DNA of 64,000 nucleotides from Chitinophagaceae bacterium (GTDB lineage Bacteria; Bacteroidota; Bacteroidia; Chitinophagales; Chitinophagaceae): positions 248,001 through 312,000 of the forward strand of contig JADKIE010000001.1 in NCBI GenBank assembly GCA_016721385.1. Reading direction: 5' to 3'. The notes below the pieces were generated by a model. The model did no database searches. It was not told the origin of the DNA and was given only the letters and a program-made list of their open reading frames with translations. The position numbers were made by a program, and so were the translations under genes. Shown one piece after another: positions 1 to 9,403 of this stretch (the stretch's first letter is position 1; each line of letters opens with the position of its first letter).

Positions 1-175
1 ATAATGTAGAAAAAATAAGTAAGAATAAAAATCGATAATCCCAGCAGGCATAAAAAAAATAGCTTGAAACAAGGAGTAGTATATTTTGAAAACCAACTTT
101 TTTATTTGTTACAAACCAATAAAGAAAAAAAACAATTGGTAAGAATAAAGCAAACCAAATAGAATTAAAAAACAT
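1..175 (-). CDS. MBOAT family O-acyltransferase (AlgI-like), N-terminal fragment
   Basis: An open frame starts at an ATG (complement of 173-175) and runs off the left edge for 58 codons without a stop. The translation is strongly hydrophobic: it begins MFFNSIWFALFLPIVFFLYW, has a short basic segment (NKKVGFQN), then a second hydrophobic stretch containing YFFYACWDYRF. The F-N-S-x-x-F start, the LPIVFxLYW helix and the YFFYxxWDxRF motif are the usual N-terminus of alginate O-acetyltransferase-like MBOAT proteins (about 470 residues), which transfer acyl groups to exopolysaccharides or other envelope glycans at the inner membrane. It lies downstream of the alkaline phosphatase on the same strand, after a 115-base gap in which I see nothing. 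Only the first eighth of the protein is visible, so the substrate cannot be inferred. Confidence 0.72.
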   Translation of the reverse strand, partial: MFFNSIWFALFLPIVFFLYWFVTNKKVGFQNILLLVSSYFFYACWDYRFLFLLIFSTL

Positions 176-290
176 AAGCAAAAATGAGTTAGTTGGCTAA
201 ACCCCACAATTACCTGTATTCAAACGGTAATAGTTAGGTTAGTATTTACAACTAAGATAAAATTAATTTTTATATATAAACTGAATAAAT

Positions 291-1906
291 TTACTTAATG
301 CATTCTGTAATAACCTTACCCACACAACCATTAGGCATTTGTATTTTAAGCATTGCGGCAAGTGTTGCCGCAATATCGGTCATATACGTTTCTCTGTACG
401 TTTTTCCGGGCTTTACACCCCAGCCATAAAAAAGGCAAGGGATATGTGCATCATAAGGGTTCCACAAACCATGTGTTGTACCTTTTTTGACTCCATCAAA
501 GTAACCGGGTTTGCTGGTAAATTGTATATCGCCGCTACGCTTGGGGTTATAGCTATTAGCCATCATCACTTTTTGAGGTTGTGGAATAGCTGCATCATTT
601 AATTTTTGTAACTCTATGGCATTAATAATAAAATCTTTTTTCTTTAATTCTGTAATAATCAATTCTTTTACTTTTTCTGATGAAACTCCGCTCTTTTCAA
701 TTGCTTCGTCGTTTAAATATACCTGATAATTCATAACTGTTTTAACTGCCATTTTAATGGCATATTTTTCATCAATTACGGTATTTAGTTCTTTAGTTAT
801 ATCTCCATCTTCAAAAGTTCCGCCGGGCAATTTATTTTCTTGTAAAAATCCCGGAATATGCGCCACACCATGATCGGCAGTTAAGAAAAAAGTGTAATTC
901 CCTTTTCCAAAGGCATTATCCAAATACATTAAAACATACCAATTTCATAATCTAATCGTAAATAACAATCTTGTATTTCAACAGAGTTTGGCCCAAATGC
1001 ATGTCCTAAATAATCGGTACTAATACTTACTGCTAAAAAATCGGTTACTCCGTTTTTACCTAAATTTTCGTTTTTTATTGCTTCTTTTGCAAAGTTCAAC
1101 GTGTAGGTGTTGGCGTAAGGTGTTGTTTTAAATGCTTCGTATTTATCTTTTTCATCAATAGCACTTAATTTATGCGGAAAGGTTACTGTTTTTTCGCCTT
1201 TTATATTTGCTTCGTAAGGCTTATCATCGGCAGTACTTAGTGTATAATTTTTAATATTATACAATGTTTCCCAATCTTTTTTCATTGCAACGCCGGGTTC
1301 GTCTTTTACATTAAAATCATTTACCCATTTTGGCAATTCTTTCATGTAATAACTACTTGTTATCCACTTGCCGGCATCGTACCAATAAGCAGCATTGCCA
1401 CTGTGCCCTGCCGGTAAAATAGCTCCTCTATCTTTTAAAGCAATACCAATTACTTTACTTTTAAAATTGTTGCTTAATCTTAACTCATCAGTAATGGTAG
1501 TAGTCCACATATTTGCCGGGCTCATTTTGCCAGCTTTGCTATTTGCACCTACTGTATTTACAGTACTGTCATCTGTACAATACACCCATTTATTTACACT
1601 TTTATCGTACCAATTATTACCAACTATTCCATGTATTGCCGGTACACTGCCTGTATACACACATGTGTGGCCCGGCGCTGTGTAAGTTGGCGTGTAGGGA
1701 ATAAAAGTATTTTCGGCAGCAAAGCCCTCTTTTAATAAACGGTTAAATCCTTGGGCGCCATATTGTTCTTTAAATTTGTATAAATAATCCCAACGCATTT
1801 GATCTATTACTAAACCAACAACCAATTTAGGTTTTGCAGTTTGTGCTTGAGCATTATAAGAAATAAGAAATAAGAAAGATAAAATAAGAAAGTACTTAGG
1901 TTTCAT
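291..1906 (-). CDS. pafA: PafA-type alkaline phosphatase (type I phosphodiesterase/nucleotide pyrophosphatase family), frameshifted
   Basis: Zinc-dependent phosphomonoesterase of the Bacteroidota PafA type, exported to the periplasm to release phosphate. A signal peptide (MKPKYFLILSFLFLISYNAQAQ) is followed by the metal-binding Asp in VIDQMRWDY, the nucleophile Thr in the TYTAPGH motif, the Asn of GNNWYD, the Arg of LKDRGAILPAGH, and late metal ligands in TADHGVAH and GTTHGLW. These match the Thr/Asn/Arg active site described for PafA. An in-frame ATG 21 bases upstream (1927) is possible, but 1906 gives the cleaner signal peptide. The frame breaks near 931-934: after ...YEIGMF the second part resumes with YLDNAFGKGNY. 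One extra T on the coding strand (five instead of four) restores a continuous protein of about 540 residues, the normal length. Divergent from serine palmitoyltransferase. Confidence 0.88.
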
Positions 1907-1980
1907 GAAGAAAATATTTTTTTGCAAATTACATTAATTTAAATCCAATACCTACACTGTTAATATCGTTAACAGGCAAA

Positions 1981-2076
1981 ATGATAGAAATTACTAAAGC
2001 CAAACGATGCCTTGAAAAAAATTGGGATAAACTGTCGCCGCTTCTGCTCAATTCATTTACTAATGCCGGTAACTAA
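1981..2076 (+). CDS. possible 31-residue small protein
   Basis: An ATG-to-TAA frame of 31 codons (MIEITKAKRCLEKNWD at the start, FTNAGN at the end) sits in the divergent gap between the alkaline phosphatase and serine palmitoyltransferase. Its composition looks like an amphipathic, coding-like segment rather than random AT-rich spacer, but there is no family I recognise and no clear promoter directly upstream. It may be a small protein, the remnant of a longer gene, or chance. Confidence 0.15.
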   Translation: MIEITKAKRCLEKNWDKLSPLLLNSFTNAGN

Positions 2077-2123
2077 AAAATTCTTCTTCGTTACCAAAAT
2101 GTTACCATTTAACCACAATACTT

Positions 2124-2131
2124 TACTTTTG
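2124..2131 (+). promoter_or_regulatory. Bacteroidota -7 box (TACTTTTG)
   Basis: TACTTTTG matches the TAnnTTTG -7 element of Bacteroidota primary sigma promoters and lies about 50 bases before the serine palmitoyltransferase ATG. No convincing TTG -33 element is seen at the right distance, so this is a partial match. Confidence 0.35.
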
Positions 2132-2183
2132 CAGCATATTATTGGCATTATTAATTATTCATTTTTAATTATTAATTATACTT

Positions 2184-3437
2184 ATGGATGTTTTTGAAAA
2201 ATTAGTAAAAGATGGCGGCCCAATTGGTCAGCACATGGATAGAGCTCACGGTTATTTTGCCTTTCCCAAGTTAGAAGGCGAATTAGGCCCAAACATGAAG
2301 TTTAGAGGAAAAGATGTTTTGGTGTGGAGTTTAAATAACTATTTGGGCTTAGTTAATCACCCCGAAATAAGAAAAGTAGATGCCGAAGCGGCAGCCAAAT
2401 ATGGCATGGGTAACCCAATGGGTGCAAGGATGATGAGTGGTAATACAACCAAACATGAAGAATTAGAAAAAGTACTTAGCGAATTTGTAGGCAGAGAAGA
2501 TACCATGTTATTGAATTTTGGTTATCAGGGTGTTTTAAGTTGTATTGATGCATTGGTAAACCGACGTGATGTAATTGTGTACGATGCCGAAAGCCATGCA
2601 TGTATTGTAGATGGCGTTCGCTTACATATGGGGCACAGATATGCTTTTAAACATAATGACATAGAAGATTGCGAAAAACAATTACAAAGAGCTACAGAAT
2701 TGGCTAATAAACAAGGCGGTGGCATTTTAGTAATTACCGAAGGCGTTTTTGGTATGGATGGAGAACAGGGGATTTTAAAAGAAATTGTAGCGCTTAAGAA
2801 GAAATATGAATTCAGGGTTTTTATAGATGATGCCCATGGTTTTGGTTATATGGGACCAACCGGTGCAGGTGCCGATGAAGCACAGGGTTGCCAGGATGGA
2901 ATAGATTTGTATTTTTCATCGATGGTAAAAAGTTTGGGTAGCCTTGGCGGATTTATTTGCGGCCCAAAGGCGGTCATAAAATATTTACGTTATAATGTAC
3001 GCTCTCAAATTTTTGCCAAAAGTGTACCGTTAGTAGTTGTAGAAGGTATGCTTAAGCGGATGGATATGATTAAAACAATGCCTGAGCTTAGAGAAAAACT
3101 TTGGGCAAATGTAAATCGCTTACAAAACGGCTTAAAAGAACGTGGTTTTGATATTGGCAGCACCAATAGCCCGGTAACACCCATTTATATGAAAGGAGAT
3201 GTACCGGAGGCTACAAGTATGGTAATGGATTTAAGGGAAAACTATGGCATTTTTTGCTCAATTGTGGTTTACCCTGTAATACCCAAAGGCGATATTATTT
3301 ATCGCTTAATACCAACTGCTGCACATACATTTGAGCAGGTTGATGAAACCTTAAAAGCATTTGAAGAAACTAAGAAAAAATTGGATGCAGGACTATATAA
3401 AGCCGTAGATATTCCTGATATGGCCGAAAAAGCTTAA
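2184..3437 (+). CDS. spt: serine palmitoyltransferase (alpha-oxoamine synthase, PLP-dependent)
   Basis: Condenses L-serine with an acyl-CoA to 3-ketosphinganine, the first step of sphingolipid synthesis, in the cytoplasm. The 417-residue protein is a complete fold-type I alpha-oxoamine synthase: NNYLGLVNHPEI near 52-63, the PLP-stacking His in AESHACI (about 138), the DDAHGFG motif (Asp215/216, His218) and the Schiff-base Lys in SSMVKSLGSLGGF (Lys249). The N-terminal GPIGQHM and the FAFPKLEG segment resemble bacterial serine palmitoyltransferases rather than BioF or Kbl. The frame is intact. It starts at ATG 2184 with no Shine-Dalgarno, usual in this phylum, and is followed by a strong hairpin terminator. 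A related function (glycine C-acetyltransferase) cannot be fully excluded by motif reading. Confidence 0.85.
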   Translation: MDVFEKLVKDGGPIGQHMDRAHGYFAFPKLEGELGPNMKFRGKDVLVWSLNNYLGLVNHPEIRKVDAEAAAKYGMGNPMGARMMSGNTTKHEELEKVLSEFVGREDTMLLNFGYQGVLSCIDALVNRRDVIVYDAESHACIVDGVRLHMGHRYAFKHNDIEDCEKQLQRATELANKQGGGILVITEGVFGMDGEQGILKEIVALKKKYEFRVFIDDAHGFGYMGPTGAGADEAQGCQDGIDLYFSSMVKSLGSLGGFICGPKAVIKYLRYNVRSQIFAKSVPLVVVEGMLKRMDMIKTMPELREKLWANVNRLQNGLKERGFDIGSTNSPVTPIYMKGDVPEATSMVMDLRENYGIFCSIVVYPVIPKGDIIYRLIPTAAHTFEQVDETLKAFEETKKKLDAGLYKAVDIPDMAEKA

Positions 3438-3442
3438 CGTAT

Positions 3443-3474
3443 AAAACCCCATACTTTGTATGGGGTTTTTATTT
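3443..3474 (+). terminator. Rho-independent terminator of spt
   Basis: A perfect 10-base stem (AACCCCATAC / GTATGGGGTT) with a 3-base loop is followed by a T-rich tail, beginning 6 bases after the serine palmitoyltransferase stop. Confidence 0.85.
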
Positions 3475-3509
3475 AACATAGAAATTTAGTTACATTATTG
3501 ATAAATAAG

Positions 3510-3517
3510 TAGTTTTG
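3510..3517 (+). promoter_or_regulatory. -7 box (TAGTTTTG) of the 3.5-7.6 kb cassette
   Basis: TAGTTTTG fits TAnnTTTG and ends 15 bases before the ATG at 3533. This supports 3533, and not the upstream in-frame TTG at 3515 (inside the box), as the real start. No matching -33 TTG was found. Confidence 0.4.
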
Positions 3518-3532
3518 AGCCAATTTAAAAAT

Positions 3533-4201
3533 ATGAATAAATTAGCGTACCTCCTTTTATTTTGTTGTCTACTACTTTTTCAAAGTTGTTTTGAAATAAT
3601 TGAACAAGTTTTTTTAAAAGCAGATGGATCTGGTAATTTTCAGTTGGTATTAAACCTTAGCAAAAGTAAAACCAAACTTAACTCTATTGCTAAAATGAAA
3701 ACTATTAATGGACATGAAGTACCCAGCAAGGGAGAAATTAAATACCGCTTAACCCAAATAGAAAAAACCCTTTCTAAAACAACAGGCATCAGCAATGCTA
3801 AAACTACTTTAGATTTTGATAATTACATTGCAACAGCAGTTTTGATTTTTCAAAATTACTCAATTGAATGCCGCCCTTAAAAATGTAAATGATAAAGAAA
3901 ACGGTAAAACAAAAGGCATAGAAAAACTTTTTCGTATGATGCTGCTGCAGGTAAATTTGAGCGACTAAATAAATTTCCACTTAAAGAATATTATAGTAAA
4001 ATAAGTAATGCTGATAGAGAAGTTTTTACAACTGCTAATTATACCTCTATTTACAAATTTGAATCTAGTGTAAGTAATGCCAGCAATAAAGAAACTAAAA
4101 TATCGCCAAGCAAAAAAGCAGTTATGCTAAAACTAAATGCATTGGATGTTATCACCGAAAAAAAATCGATTGAAAATAAAATAAATTTAACCAACCAATA
4201 A
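3533..4201 (+). CDS. predicted lipoprotein of unknown function, frameshifted
   Basis: I do not recognise a named family. The product begins MNKLAYLLLFCCLLLFQSC, a lipoprotein signal peptide with the lipobox Cys in FQSC, so it should be an envelope lipoprotein. A mostly polar segment follows (FLKADGSGNFQLVLNLSKSK, then HEVPSKGEIK). The reading frame breaks near 3840-3860 and again near 3930; in the restored reading the protein continues through LNAALKNVND, YDAAAGKFERLNKFPLKEYY and ISPSKKAVMLKLNALDVI to a TAA at 4199-4201, about 220 residues. At least three single-base shifts are needed. The stop is one base before the next ATG (4203), so the gene is the first of a tightly packed three-gene operon. 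Confidence 0.6.
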
Positions 4202-4202
4202 A

Positions 4203-6282
4203 ATGAAAAAACATTTAACCACAAGTGCTCTGCTTATTTGCATAGCCTTTTTAAGCAATGCACAAAATTTGATAAGCAAGATACCCCAATCGGCCTCAAT
4301 TGTTGTTAAATATGCAGGCGAAAATTTTACAAAAAACATATCGCTGCAAAAAATAGATTCGTACCATTTTATTAAAAACGATTTTTTTAAAATGTTGCAT
4401 ATTGACACGCTAACTTCTATACAAAATCTTGGCGTAAATTTTGAGCAAGATGCTTACCAGTACATTACCAACGAAGATACTTCGCTAAATTTTGTAACAC
4501 TTTTCCCCCTTAAAAATAAAGAGCAATTTTTAAGAACATTAAAATCTAAATACAACTCTGCCGGTAGGTTTGAGAAAAAAAATGGCTACGATTTTTATAC
4601 CGTATCGCCGGAAACTTATGTTGGATTTACCGAAACAACTGCTGTTATTGTAAATAGTACTTATCAAAACAGAAGAAGTTATTACGATTATTTGTATCCA
4701 TCTTATAACACCGTAAGCGACTCTGTAAAAGTTATTGAAGTAGATCCTGTAGAAGAAACCGTTCCTGTAATGGATATGCCTGCAGCCGATACTGTAAAAT
4801 TTACTCCGCCTAAAATTGTTAAAGATAAAATTAAAAAAGGGCAGCAACCTGTAAAGAAAAAACCAACGGCTACAAAACCAACAGCTAAAGGAAAAACAAA
4901 ACCTAAGCCAAAAACACAAAGAGCGCCAATGGAAGAAGTGATGGAAGATGCTGTAATATCTACAAGAAAATATGGCAACCTTACAATGATAGTATTGAAA
5001 ATAGAAAAAGAGAACTATGGCAAGAGCAACAGGATATGATTGCCCGTAAAAAACAACTGGCCGTAGCCGAAACCATTATTACCGCTACACTTAATAACAA
5101 TATAAAATCGGTTGAAAATCAAGAAAACTATACCAAAATTGTTGATCCTGCAGCACATGCAAGCATTTGGATTAAAAATGAAAATATTTTTAACCAATAT
5201 AAAAATTATTTTTCGATGGGCAGTTACTTTTATAATTATGGAGGTTATAGAAATCGTTATTATACCGATACAACCGATGGCTTTAACTCGGCCATAAATA
5301 TTTTCTTTGAAAAAGATAAAATGCGGATGAATCAAAAAACTTTTTCAACCAATGCAGAATTAGCACAATTAGGTACTGCTGTAATGAATAGCAAGCAAAA
5401 TACTGCTTTGCTTAACTACATAAACCCCGATAATATCGGTTATTTTTCAATGAGTATTAATACAGCTATGGCTAACTACTACTATACTTTTTTAAAAAAG
5501 TATATGAACAGTACGCCTTATATGAACGAGTACAGCGATGCAATAAATGTGTACATTGATTTACTGGAAATACTAATTGATGAAAAAGGCATTGCCGATT
5601 TAATGCCGGGCAATTACTTGTTTGTTATGCATGATATGAAAAACAAATTAGTAACCTATACTGATTATGATTACGACAAGGAGTTTAACAAAAAGGAAAT
5701 AAAAAAAACTAAAAACGAACTTTCGCCCAACTTTACGTTTGTAATGGAAACCAAAAAAGAAGCCTTTATGAAAAAAGTTGCCAACCTTCCTTTAAAATAT
5801 GCAAAAAAAGAAGGATACAATTATAAGGACAAAGGCGGTTATTATGAGTTAGCATTTAAAGAAGGCGAAATGCCGATAAGCAGCTTATATTTCATGATTA
5901 AAGATGGCAAAGGCATTGTTTCCACATCTATGGATGTAATTACCAGTACACTTAATAATACTGCGTTATATGCTCCATCCGAAGAGGCCAAAAACTCAAT
6001 ATTAAGTAATAATTATTCTTTAAATATTAATTCGAAAAAATTACTTGAAAAAATTGGGCCGGAGTTAAGCAGCAATGCCAATAAAAAAGTAAACGATTAT
6101 TTATTAGAAAATTTTGGAGATATTAAAATGGAAAGCAGCCTTAAAGATGGTGCATAATACAAGGTACAACTACTGTAAATATTAAAGGCAACATGCCAAT
6201 AGTCTTGAATTTTTATTTAACATGATGGATGCTATCAACACCATTATGGAAAAAGAAAGGTGAAGAAGAGGCAAAAAGATAA
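4203..6282 (+). CDS. exported protein of unknown function, DUF4836-like, frameshifted
   Basis: A signal peptide (MKKHLTTSALLICIAFLSNA) leads a protein of about 690 residues if the breaks are repaired. The opening LISKIPQSASIVVKY and alternating beta-rich segments recall the Bacteroidota DUF4836 family, but this is an impression, not a search result. A low-complexity Lys/Pro/Thr linker lies near residues 205-245 (KKKPTATKPTAKGKTKPKPK). The frame changes near 4985, where one extra T in CTTAC joins the halves and gives ...YNDSIENRKRELWQEQQDM. Further shifts near 6155, 6200 and 6255 carry the reading to a TAA at 6280-6282 after ...GEEEAKR. It is flanked by genes at 1-base and 6-base spacing, so one operon. 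Role unknown; surface or periplasmic location inferred from the signal peptide. Confidence 0.55.
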
Positions 6283-6288
6283 AATTAA

Positions 6289-7625
6289 ATGACTAAAAGA
6301 AATGGGCTTTACTTCTTTTAGCCATTGTGTTACTTTTGGCTATTTTAAATTATTTTATAAAACATATAATGTTAGTGCTGTAGCTAAAAATGCCGATGCA
6401 ATTGTGGCTTTAGATGTAAAGCGTATTACCACACTTTAATCTGCACTTTATTGCAACCCATCGCAATGGAAAGTTAGTGCCGCATCAAAAAAGACACTGC
6501 AATTAATTGGAAGGATGTAATTGAAATGCCGATTACGTTTTGGCTTTTCATGTAAAAAATCAACCAAATAATATTTGGCACATAAAATTAAAACTAAAAG
6601 ATGGTGTTAGGCCAGACAGAGTTTTGGAGCACTATAATTTTAAAACCCTTGGGAATAATGCTTACTATAATGAGGTAGCAAAACTTTATGTTATCCTAAA
6701 TACCAACGAACTTTTACTAAGTTATTTAAGTATAGAAAATAGCAGTTACGCTACAGAAACAGCAACAGATTTATTTATACAAAAGAACTTTATCCCTAAA
6801 GAAACGTTGAGTAAACTTGTTAATGCAAAAAGCCATTTATCTATCCTTTTATTAAAAAATATTTTTTTACCGGAAGATGCTATTGTAAAAGGCAATTTTG
6901 ATAAAGAAAAAATAGATATCAATACCACATTTATTCCAAACCCGGCATTTAATTTTACAGAAAGTGATTTTGCATTTTCATCCAATAACCTGTTAACATT
7001 ACAATTTACCCAACCTCCTAATGCTGTTTACAACTTGCTTAGCATTAGCGCAAAAGAAAAAATTAATAAGGCCTTAAACTTTTCAATAGATTCGATGCTG
7101 TTGCCCGGTAATAAAAGCTATCAACTACACTTAACAAACTTTATTACCAGAGCAGATAGTGCCATAAGCTATACCTACGATGATGAATTTAATAAAATAG
7201 AAAAAGTAGTAGTAAATAATGTGCAAGAGCCTGCCTATACATTTACAATAACCGGTGATAGTGTAAACAAGATTTACAATTACTGGCAAAACACAAAAAT
7301 TATCGAGCAAACTGCTAATGGTAATCTTTTTACTTCAATGCCATTTGTAAAATCGTATTGTACCGCTAATAGTAATCAATTAGCTATACAACCTCAAAGT
7401 GCTACCCTACCTATATTAAATGAAAACTTTAAAGGTATTTTAAACTTCCGATTTTTATTATCGAAAATGCCTCCTAACTTACTTAAATACTTACCCAATA
7501 CTATTTCAGGAGCAATAAGTAATGTAGATGAAATAAAATTATCAGCACAAAATAGCAATGCCTCAGTAAAAATAAATTGTACAATCCTTAAAAAGAAAAA
7601 CAGCTTATCAATAGTAAAGTTTTAA
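6289..7625 (+). CDS. single-pass membrane-anchored protein of unknown function, heavily frameshifted
   Basis: Restored reading: a short basic start (MTKRKW), a hydrophobic helix (ALLLLAIVLLLAILNYFI), then an extracytoplasmic part with NVSAVAKNADAIVALDVKRI. The clean downstream frame (6540-7625) reads AFHVKNQPNNIWHIKLKLKD and continues for about 360 residues to LSIVKF and TAA. At least five single-base shifts occur between 6300 and 6540, all close to A/T runs. The long C-terminal part is open and coding-like, with no catalytic motif I know. It is third in the cassette that starts at 3533, and its neighbour (4203) has the same broad character, so the three may form one envelope-associated system. 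A bidirectional terminator follows. Confidence 0.5.
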
Positions 7626-7644
7626 GACTCAGTCTCATGCAAGA

Positions 7645-7677
7645 AAAAATCCCTTTCAGTTAACTGAAAGGGATTTT
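7645..7677. terminator. bidirectional terminator between the cassette and gdh
   Basis: The palindrome CCCTTTCAGTTAACTGAAAGGG is flanked by an A-run on the left and a T-run on the right, so it can terminate both convergent transcripts. Confidence 0.85.
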
Positions 7678-7701
7678 ATATAATTAATCATTTTTAATTT
7701 A

Positions 7702-9123
7702 TTAAGGAAAAATACCTAACTCGGCATAGCTGGTAGCTACTTTGTTAATAGCGCTAACATAAGCAGCCGTACGCATATCAGGTATTTCGGGATTACTATG
7801 CCATACCGACATAATTTCTCTGGTGGCAGATATCATTGTTTCTTCTAAACCACTGTGCACTAAATCTTGTTCATCCGGACCATGCATAATAAACTCTCTT
7901 TCTTTATCGCTTACTCTTTTACCACTTAGCTCTTCTATTTGGCCTAATATGTGGCTGTTTAAATTTTCGGTAAAGCGTTTTTCCATACGGCCATAACGTA
8001 CATGACTAAGGTTTTTTAACCACTCAAAATAACTTACGGTAACGCCACCAGCATTTAAGTACATATCCGGCACACATAAAATTCCTTTTTGAGCAAACAC
8101 CTCATCGGCTTCCGGAGTACAAGGGCCATTTGCAGCCTCTCCTACTATTTTAGCTTTTACATTTGGTGCATTATCTCCATTAATAACATTCTCTAACGCT
8201 GCAGGTATTAAAATATCGCATGCTAATTCCAATGCATCGGTATTTTTTGCCAAATTAGTTGCTCCCGGATAATTTAATATTGAACCTGTCGCTTTTCTGT
8301 GCTTAACTACATCTTCTTCATTTAAACCATCGGCACAATAAATAGCTCCTTCGTACTCTGCAAGTGCAACTACTTTTGCGCCGGCTTCTCTAAAGAATTT
8401 TGCACAATGATAACCTACATTTCCTAAACCTTGTACTACAATTGTTTTATCTTTTACACCTAACGGCAAGCCTAACTTCTTCATCACCTCTTCCATATTA
8501 CACACTTCTCTTATGCCAAAGAAAACACCCAAGCCTGTTGCTTCTGTTCTTCCTCGTACACCACCTTGTGTAATAGGTTTTCCGGTAACACAACCGGCAG
8601 CATCAATTTCTCCTGGCTTTAAGGAAGCATAGGTATCTACAATCCAAGCCATTTCTCTTTCGCCTGTTCCATAATCGGGTGCAGGTACATCAATACCGGG
8701 GCCAATAAAATTTTTCTTTACCAACTCGGCAGTATAACGGCGGGTAATTTTTTCTAATTCGTACTCGCTGTATTTACGTGGATTAATTTTTATGCCGCCT
8801 TTGGCTCCGCCAAATGGTACATTTACAATAGCACACTTATAAGTCATTAAACTTGCTAAAGCCATTACTTCATCTTGATTTACTTCGTCGCTAAAACGAA
8901 TACCACCTTTACATGGTGATTTGTGTTGACTGTGTTGTACCCGGTACGCTTCAATAACTTCTATATCTCCGTTATCTCTTTTTACCGGAAAACGCATTTG
9001 ATATACGCTGTTGCAGGCTTTAATTTGTTCTAAAATACCTGAATCCCATTTTGTAAATTTTGTTGCTTTGTCAAAGCTTCGTTCCACACTATGGAAAAAG
9101 CTATACGGCTGTTGTGCACTCAT
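7702..9123 (-). CDS. gdhA: Glu/Leu/Phe/Val-type glutamate dehydrogenase
   Basis: Interconverts glutamate with 2-oxoglutarate and ammonia using NAD(P), linking nitrogen assimilation to the TCA cycle. The 473-residue protein is intact. It has the substrate-site Lys in HKSPCKGGIRF (about 72), the catalytic Lys in PFGGAKGGI (about 108), the Asp-containing GIDVPAPDYGTGEREMAW segment, and a dinucleotide fold at GLGNVGYH (about 231-238). The GGVRGRTEATGLGV motif is typical of the family. Length and motifs match hexameric bacterial enzymes; cofactor preference cannot be read here. Single-gene unit between two terminators. Confidence 0.9.
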   Translation of the reverse strand: MSAQQPYSFFHSVERSFDKATKFTKWDSGILEQIKACNSVYQMRFPVKRDNGDIEVIEAYRVQHSQHKSPCKGGIRFSDEVNQDEVMALASLMTYKCAIVNVPFGGAKGGIKINPRKYSEYELEKITRRYTAELVKKNFIGPGIDVPAPDYGTGEREMAWIVDTYASLKPGEIDAAGCVTGKPITQGGVRGRTEATGLGVFFGIREVCNMEEVMKKLGLPLGVKDKTIVVQGLGNVGYHCAKFFREAGAKVVALAEYEGAIYCADGLNEEDVVKHRKATGSILNYPGATNLAKNTDALELACDILIPAALENVINGDNAPNVKAKIVGEAANGPCTPEADEVFAQKGILCVPDMYLNAGGVTVSYFEWLKNLSHVRYGRMEKRFTENLNSHILGQIEELSGKRVSDKEREFIMHGPDEQDLVHSGLEETMISATREIMSVWHSNPEIPDMRTAAYVSAINKVATSYAELGIFP

Positions 9124-9154
9124 AAAATTGTTTTTGCAATCGTTGTTTAAATAT

Positions 9155-9182
9155 AATAAAAATACCCACTGGCCATGGGTAA
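9155..9182 (-). terminator. terminator of the ccmBCD genes
   Basis: Read on the minus strand, an ACCCA / TGGGT stem flanked by A/T pairs, with a 7-base loop, is followed by ATTTTTATT. It begins just after the ccmD stop codon. Confidence 0.6.
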
Positions 9183-9187
9183 TATTT

Positions 9188-9403
9188 TTAAGATTCTTTT
9201 TCTATTTTACTTATTTTTCTATCTACCAAAAACACATAAATAAATAAGCCTATTAATATGGTAAGACAAACGGCAACCACCACATAAATTTTTCCATTGC
9301 TTCTCATTACATCGGCCATTTGAGGTTGCTGTTGTGCAAATGACGCTATTGAAAGTAACAGTGCAACTATCAGCATCGAACATCGTACAATTATCTTATT
9401 CAT
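9188..9403 (-). CDS. ccmD: CcmD-like cytochrome c maturation protein
   Basis: Small membrane protein of 71 residues: an N-terminal hydrophobic segment (MLIVALLLSIASFA, signal-like), then GKIYVVVAVCLTILIGLFIYVFLVDRKISKIEKES. The last part, one transmembrane helix ending in the basic DRKISKIE tail, is the hallmark of Bacteroidota CcmD-family proteins. CcmD helps release haem-loaded CcmE from the CcmABC complex. The start overlaps the end of ccmC by 8 bases, a translational-coupling arrangement. Confidence 0.75.
   Translation of the reverse strand: MNKIIVRCSMLIVALLLSIASFAQQQPQMADVMRSNGKIYVVVAVCLTILIGLFIYVFLVDRKISKIEKES

Noticed and set aside
2012..2197. 61-residue ORF in the divergent gap
   Set aside because: It overlaps the start of serine palmitoyltransferase in a different frame and reads as random hydrophobic text.
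2184..3437. BioF or glycine C-acetyltransferase assignment
   Set aside because: The N-terminal layout and the SPT-like segments fit serine palmitoyltransferase better, though not beyond doubt.
4539..5335. Long minus-strand ORFs inside the DUF4836-like gene
   Set aside because: They are antisense shadows of the AT-rich coding strand, with repetitive Phe/Ile/Asn content and no family match.
5015..5335. 106-residue minus-strand ORF
   Set aside because: Low-complexity Ile/Phe/Asn text opposite a coding segment; a shadow of the plus-strand gene.
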